NCBI RefSeq assembly: GCF_037325665.1
Contig: NC_090254.1
Location: 16,852,124 to 16,916,123 of the forward strand
DNA: 64,000 bases
Reading direction: 5' to 3'
Source of the DNA: Littorina saxatilis
Lineage: Eukaryota; Mollusca; Gastropoda; Littorinimorpha; Littorinidae
Shown here: positions 35,701 to 64,000 of the stretch, piece after piece
Numbering within the stretch: position 1 is the stretch's first letter
Layout of the letters: every line of letters begins with the position of its first letter
Notes under the pieces: model-generated
Databases searched by the model: none
Told to the model about the DNA's origin: nothing
Seen by the model: the letters and a program-made list of their open reading frames with translations, nothing else
Made by a program: the position numbers and the translations under genes

Positions 35701-35901
35701 GTGGACAGCTTTAGGAACAACAAAACTAGCTTTTACCACTACTATATACACGCTCGACTTTCAGTAAGCATACGATTGCAGAGAAAAGTATTACACAAAG
35801 AAAATTAATCTATGTTCTGAATATTCTAAGCACAAAGATAATCACAACAACTGTATATTACCGCTGTCAGACAGCTGAAGCAAAAGTAGCGTCTGCTCCA
35901 T
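29720..35901 (-). CDS. ureF: Urease accessory protein UreF
   Basis: Seven coding exons on the minus strand: 35862-35901, 34612-34686, 34219-34260, 33432-33562, 31919-32137, 30577-30629 and 29720-29822. All junctions are GT-AG and the frame is continuous, giving 220 residues, the usual UreF length. Diagnostic motifs are LLLLQLSDSAFPTGGFSHS near the N-terminus, FGAVCGCLGLPLE (129-141), VRLDKLGPVEAQ spanning exons 5-6, and the C-terminal FPVMDVLQNCHDKLFCKLFYS-type ending (the plant and bacterial MxHxxLFSRLFxS region). UreF works with UreD/UreH and UreG to deliver nickel to apo-urease and promotes lysine carbamylation; it acts in the cytosol. The partners are not in this window. Introns hold a tandem repeat, two MITEs, a SINE and a CTCF-motif repeat. 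The gene starts head-to-head with PLEKHM2. Confidence 0.93.
30071..30530. repeat. MITE with acacccccgt ends containing a ~155 bp tandem duplication
   Basis: Short inverted ends aacacccccgt and acgggggtgt. Inside, gtcaaagggaaataacc is inverted around 30100. The block aataactccctaac..gagatctatatgcgaacac is then repeated twice in tandem (about 30187 and 30345). It is intronic to UreF. Confidence 0.75.
30655..30830. repeat. CAGTGGAACCCCC-family MITE, complete copy
   Basis: Starts acagtggaacccccctttta and ends ggggttccactgt, its inverted match. The middle alternates gtcttaaaa and gggaggga motifs. It lies in UreF intron 5, just upstream of exon 6. Confidence 0.9.
31163..31595. repeat. CAGTGGAACCCCC-family MITE interrupted by a palindrome module
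   Basis: Starts acagtggaaccccccttt and ends ggggggttccactgt. About 250 bp of unrelated DNA in the middle carries two exact copies of the 18 bp palindrome GTACGGATATATCCGTAC (31443-31460 and 31490-31507). Confidence 0.8.
32184..32530 (+). repeat. tRNA-derived SINE with clear target duplication
   Basis: The head ggcggggatgtagctcagtc and tRNA-like A/B boxes are followed by a ~270 bp body ending in (acaa)n. ATCTGTGTCAATA is duplicated exactly at 32171-32183 and 32531-32543. It lies in UreF intron 4. 5'-truncated relatives lie at 42.9 kb and 61.6 kb. Confidence 0.93.
33775..34065 (+). repeat. Repeat with two CTCF-like motifs, copy 1
   Basis: A ~290 bp unit in UreF intron 3 containing two internal sub-repeats, each with ccgcgaggtggcgccagtta (33827-33841 and 33997-34011). 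A second copy lies inverted at 41825-42118. Confidence 0.85.
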
Positions 35902-36249
35902 GATCCTCAAAATAACTTCTTCTCAATCGGTCCGACTATGACTTTTCATTATTTTACGTTGTCTTTACACGAATGTCTATATTTTTCTGGCAAGATCTGC
36001 ATTAATGAAACGTATCTTTGCCTGCATTAAAAATGGAAATAGATCCTCATGTTTTTTCAACTCTATTTTGTGATTATCTTGATTTATTTTTTGTAAACTA
36101 ATGCAATGCTGCTGATTAGAAGAAGGGAGCTCTTCTGTCGTGAAGTACGAAGTGGTAAAAGCGCCCCCAACTCATCAGCAACCCACATCAAAAATGTCAA
36201 ATGATGTTTTGGGTCAATTGGAACCAGCTTCTTTCAACAATAATCAATT
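35902..36249. promoter_or_regulatory. Putative bidirectional promoter of UreF and PLEKHM2
   Basis: Only 348 bp separate the start codons of the two divergently transcribed genes. The stretch is AT-rich, without a clear TATA box or CpG-rich block and without recognised repeats, although both flanking genes are full of them. Promoter function is inferred from position. Confidence 0.6.
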
Positions 36250-60503
<24,254 letters not shown>

Positions 60504-62007
60504 GGGAATTCTTCTTCAGCGGACCTCTTACCAATGACTTTGATGCAGTGGGAACCCTGTTTTAAGACACTGAAAAAAGTCAGAAAATTGGCTATTAAAA
60601 AGCAAGTAGTGTTACAGTGGAAGGTATACTTGGAAGGCCTGTGAACAGAAAGAGCAAAAAAATCCGACGGTTTAAAAAGGGGGACATTTTAAGGGCAGGC
60701 ACTGGTGTTAAAAGTGATTTTTTTGTTTTGTTTCATAAGTATTGGGTCAAAAATTGTTGCACAATTAAAGAACTCAGTCCATCTCCTGAGAAAATGAAAA
60801 AAAAATTTGGGGGGGATCACCGGTTGCCTTGGTAGCAATCCAAGATGGCCACCAAACTGCCACTTTTTGAAACCCTAAGGCTTTTACAAAACCGTAAGGA
60901 ATTTTGTTTTGGTGCTTGTTATTTATACATTAGCACAATACCCAACTTTTGTTAGAGGCTTTTTTTTAAATCTACAGTCATTCAAAAGATATCAATGATA
61001 AAAATGAGTGACCTTGAATTTTATGAAAAACCGCCCCCAAAAATGGTATAACTTCTCACCAAAAAAAAATTCAACAAAACGCTCTAAAAAAATCTGCGAA
61101 ATAACACACTCGAGATGTATGCAAAGTTTCAACAACGCAAGTTTATTAGAAAAAAAGCCTTAGGCTTTTGAAGTGACAAAAAAGTAGTTTTGAGAAAATA
61201 CACAAAACGTGAAGAAAATGTATTTTTTGTACACAAACGTTTATGAAACATGTAACAAAACAACACTAACAAAACAACAGGTATTGCTTAGTTCCACAAG
61301 AAAAACGGAAACAAAATCAAACAAAGTTTTTGAAAAAAACAGCCAGTGTTCTGCAAGCACCAAGGAACTTGTTCCAAGGTCACAATGATCAACTCTCATC
61401 CGTTATGTGCACGCTGCGTAAAGTAAGAGGGTCTCGCTGTATCCACATGTGTTTCTTGACTTGTGGACTTGCTTGTTGTCCATGAAAATTTTTGATCTTT
61501 CTGTTTTTGGATGTGCCCACTAGTCGTTCTGTGTGCGCTCAGAGTCCAGATATATATATACCAGTGATTTCTTAATTTGCTTCAAAGTGCAGGTTTTGTA
61601 AAAAATAAAAAAAATAAAAAAAACAAAACCGGTCATACACGTAAAATTCCACTCGTGCAAAAAAAAACCACGAGTGTACGTGGGAGTTTCAGCCCACGAA
61701 CGCAGAAGAAGAAGAAGAAGTAAAAAAAAAGATCACTTCACCCTCAAATATTGCCTGTGTCTATACTTCACATGGTTGATTTTGTTTTCTTTTAATCTTA
61801 GGTTTTCTCACATTAGCTTTCAATCTGAATGCTGTTGTGCCTCTCATGCCTTTGGTGGCCATAACATCAACTGAATTTTGTCGTACCATAAATCATGTCA
61901 ATGGTTGTGTATGTGTCAAGTCACTTACTGACTTGCTTTCCTCAAAAGAGCACAGTATTACTTGAATTTGAAGAGAACATCTACCATTAAAGGACACTGT
62001 ATGTTGT
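60504..62007 (+). other. PLEKHM2 3' flank
   Basis: No further coding region is seen. Diverged CAGTGGAACC-type sequence (60545-60700) and A-rich DNA follow the stop. A SINE tail (61625-61720: ggtcatacacgtaaaattcc, then (GAA)n) relates to the 32.2 kb family. Candidate poly(A) signals are AATAAA-like runs near 61610 and AATAAA near 63476; neither is certain. Confidence 0.5.
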
Positions 62008-62301
62008 GAGAAATTCAAGTTTTACGCCCTCACGGCAAAGCCATTTGGGGCATATTCCCGGGTTTTAACCCGACTTTAGATGAGATACACAAGTGTATGC
62101 GTGTTTAGGTGGTATCAGCCATCTGCACTTATGGCAGAATGACCGAGATCTTTTACGTGCCACTGTGGTGACACGGGGGTGGGAGATAGTTACCGTCTCT
62201 GGGTCTGCACATAAAGTTGACCCGTGTCCGTCCTTGCCCGGATTCGAACCAGCGACCTTTCGATCACAAGTCCAGTGCTCTACCACCTGAGCCACCCGGG
62301 C
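62008..62301 (-). repeat. tRNA-derived SINE, third copy of the 42.1 kb family
   Basis: The tRNA-like head is at the right end (gcccgggtggctcaggtggt on the minus strand) and the tail is shorter than in the other copies. ACACTGTATGTTGT is duplicated at 61994-62007 and 62302-62315. Confidence 0.9.
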
Positions 62302-62746
62302 ACACTGTATGTTGTCCAGTGGTCTACTTTCTTAAACCTTTCCATGTGGTGAAAGAACGCCTGTATTGTAGGGAGATTTTTTACCGGTACATGGTCAGAA
62401 GTGTGTCCTCTTTTGGCAGGTAATACTGTTTATGGAGTACATGAACTGTTTCTGTCCGTTCCTGCTCTTTTTTCATGATATTTCTACTGAAAAAAACATT
62501 GAAAAAAACAACACATTTCACTGCTTTTTCGAGTCCAAGAAATTTGTCAGAATTAAAATCCTCTTCCTTTGGGATCATGTTTGTGATGGCGGGTTTGATG
62601 CTTTGCTCATTTCATGTGGTCGTTGCAGTGAGTTGAATTAATATATTTCAAGGCACAAATGTTATTCACTGTTCAAGACATGTTGAACTTGTGCTCACTG
62701 TACAACTAGGCTTAGTTGTTGGCTTATAGAGAATTTGTTTGTTTTT

Positions 62747-63066
62747 GGCTCACGTAAGTGTAGCCTATGCGATCATAACTTTGTCTGTCTGTGCGTTTGT
62801 GCGTGTGTGTGTGTGTGTGTGTTTGTGCGTGCGTGTGTGTGTATGTCTGTGGTAGAAACTCTAACATTTGAAGACGTCACATTACATTGACGTCACATTA
62901 TGACGTAAGAGGGTTAGACGTCACGCGAAGGAAGTACTGAAAGTCTCGGTCATTATTATTTTGAGCGCGCCGAGACTAGTTGGCAGTCGTGTCCTGTAAG
63001 TAGGCTACATGCAGACAGACAGGTCTAGATCTAGTGTCTCGCTTTCTTGCACAGTTTCACCTATGC

Positions 63067-63133
<67 letters not shown>

Positions 63134-63201
63134 CGGAGTGATTGAGTTTGTGTTACTGTTTGTCGATTTCTTACGTGAGCCTTGATGGCTTCGCCTCTTG
63201 T
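62747..63201. repeat. GGCTCACGTAAG element, complete copy
   Basis: Inverted ends GGCTCACGTAAG and CTTACGTGAGCC (62747 and 63181) plus a tail ggcttcgcctcttg. The inside has two (GT)n runs and several tgacgtca-like motifs (cattgacgtcac, gacgtcac) around 62870-62930. Confidence 0.85.
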
Positions 63202-64000
63202 TTAAATTGCAGTTTCCATAGCTCACTGTTCCCTTAACACCAAACTGTATCTGCATACTTAACTGTGTGAACTTTCTTCACAATTCCAGTGACTTAATAT
63301 CTGCATTATTGCTTTAAAATTGCTCACTCATTTACATTATCTCATTTAATACCTGCATGGTATGTCAGTCTTTACACACAGAACTCTGAGGAGAGATTTT
63401 TTGTTCTTCAGGTGCTCTGTTATCTGCACATCTCTTGCACTGTTTATTTAGTTTTGCAGATTGTAAGCATGATCAAATAAAAAATGGTACAAAAGCACAA
63501 ACACTTTTTATGTTTACATTCTTCACTCCTTAGCTCACCAGCATTTTGTCAGATCTGGGTTGAATACTTAAGTTGCCATTGAGAAGACAAAATTCCAGGA
63601 AAAAAATGTACGGCTACCTACACTTTTGCGGAACCCGTTTAGATCATGTGGGAACTCATGTAATTTACTTTTATGTGAGCGTCTCATCATTTTCTAAAAA
63701 CCCGTGCTGCCAAAGTCGAGTACATGTATTGATAAAATCTACACAATTAAGAGCACAACAATCAAATTTGCTCCAGATCAGTATAGAATAAGTCAGAAGC
63801 CAGTATGAAAAATGATTATTTGATGACATTTCCCCCCATCATCAAAACTTGTTTCAGAGATACATTGTACGTGTACATGTGAAGCTGTACGAAAAGCCTG
63901 TACAACTCTGAATTCTAGAAATGTAGTCCGAAGTTTACTTGAAGATTGTTTTCTTGTAACACCTGGGGTAATATTAGTTTTACACATTGTTTTCCGTTGA
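63202..64000. other. Right-edge sequence without recognised gene
   Basis: AT-rich DNA; no exon, RNA gene or known repeat is seen on either strand. AATAAA near 63476 may be a poly(A) signal of PLEKHM2. Confidence 0.45.

Overview
This window looks like nuclear DNA from a mollusc, most likely a marine caenogastropod snail. Genes are split into short exons by long GT-AG introns. Several tRNA-derived SINE families and many inverted-repeat DNA elements are present, and a urease accessory gene (typical of molluscs, absent from vertebrates) sits beside ordinary animal genes. The species assignment is an inference; no rRNA or mitochondrial marker is present.

Layout. (1) 1-1041, minus strand: the 5' coding end of an unrecognised gene that runs off the left edge and carries a 62-residue (186 bp) tandem repeat. 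(2) 1.2-10.6 kb: gene-free, packed with foldbacks, copies of an ~850 bp repeat, nested hAT-like elements and microsatellites. (3) 10.69-17.77 kb, plus: a five-exon, 641-residue C2H2 zinc-finger regulator with Ikaros/Hunchback architecture (five fingers, linker, two C-terminal dimerisation-type fingers). (4) 17.8-25.5 kb: AT-rich, no gene seen, a few repeats. (5) 25.5-29.4 kb: a DNA transposon with two nested pairs of related terminal inverted repeats. It carries a PHD-like zinc-finger ORF and a second ORF that looks like the two ends of a transposase without its catalytic middle. (6) 29.7-35.9 kb, minus: a complete seven-exon UreF gene (220 residues). (7) 36.25-60.50 kb, plus: a complete sixteen-exon PLEKHM2/SKIP orthologue (1133 residues), a lysosome-kinesin adaptor. 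(8) 60.5-64 kb: downstream DNA with SINE and inverted-repeat elements.

The UreF and PLEKHM2 start codons face away from each other across only 348 bp, so they probably share a bidirectional promoter. The reading frame stays open across every proposed splice junction in the three complete genes, which is the main support for the models. UreF would serve urease maturation, PLEKHM2 lysosome positioning and the zinc-finger gene transcription; nothing suggests a joint pathway.

The most interesting signals are the doubly bounded transposon, a SINE inserted into a PLEKHM2 3' splice site whose target duplication rebuilds the splice site, a partial duplication of a PLEKHM2 exon separated by a MITE, dispersed repeats carrying CTCF-like or ERR/NR5A-like motifs, and the missing kinesin-binding motif in the PLEKHM2 linker.
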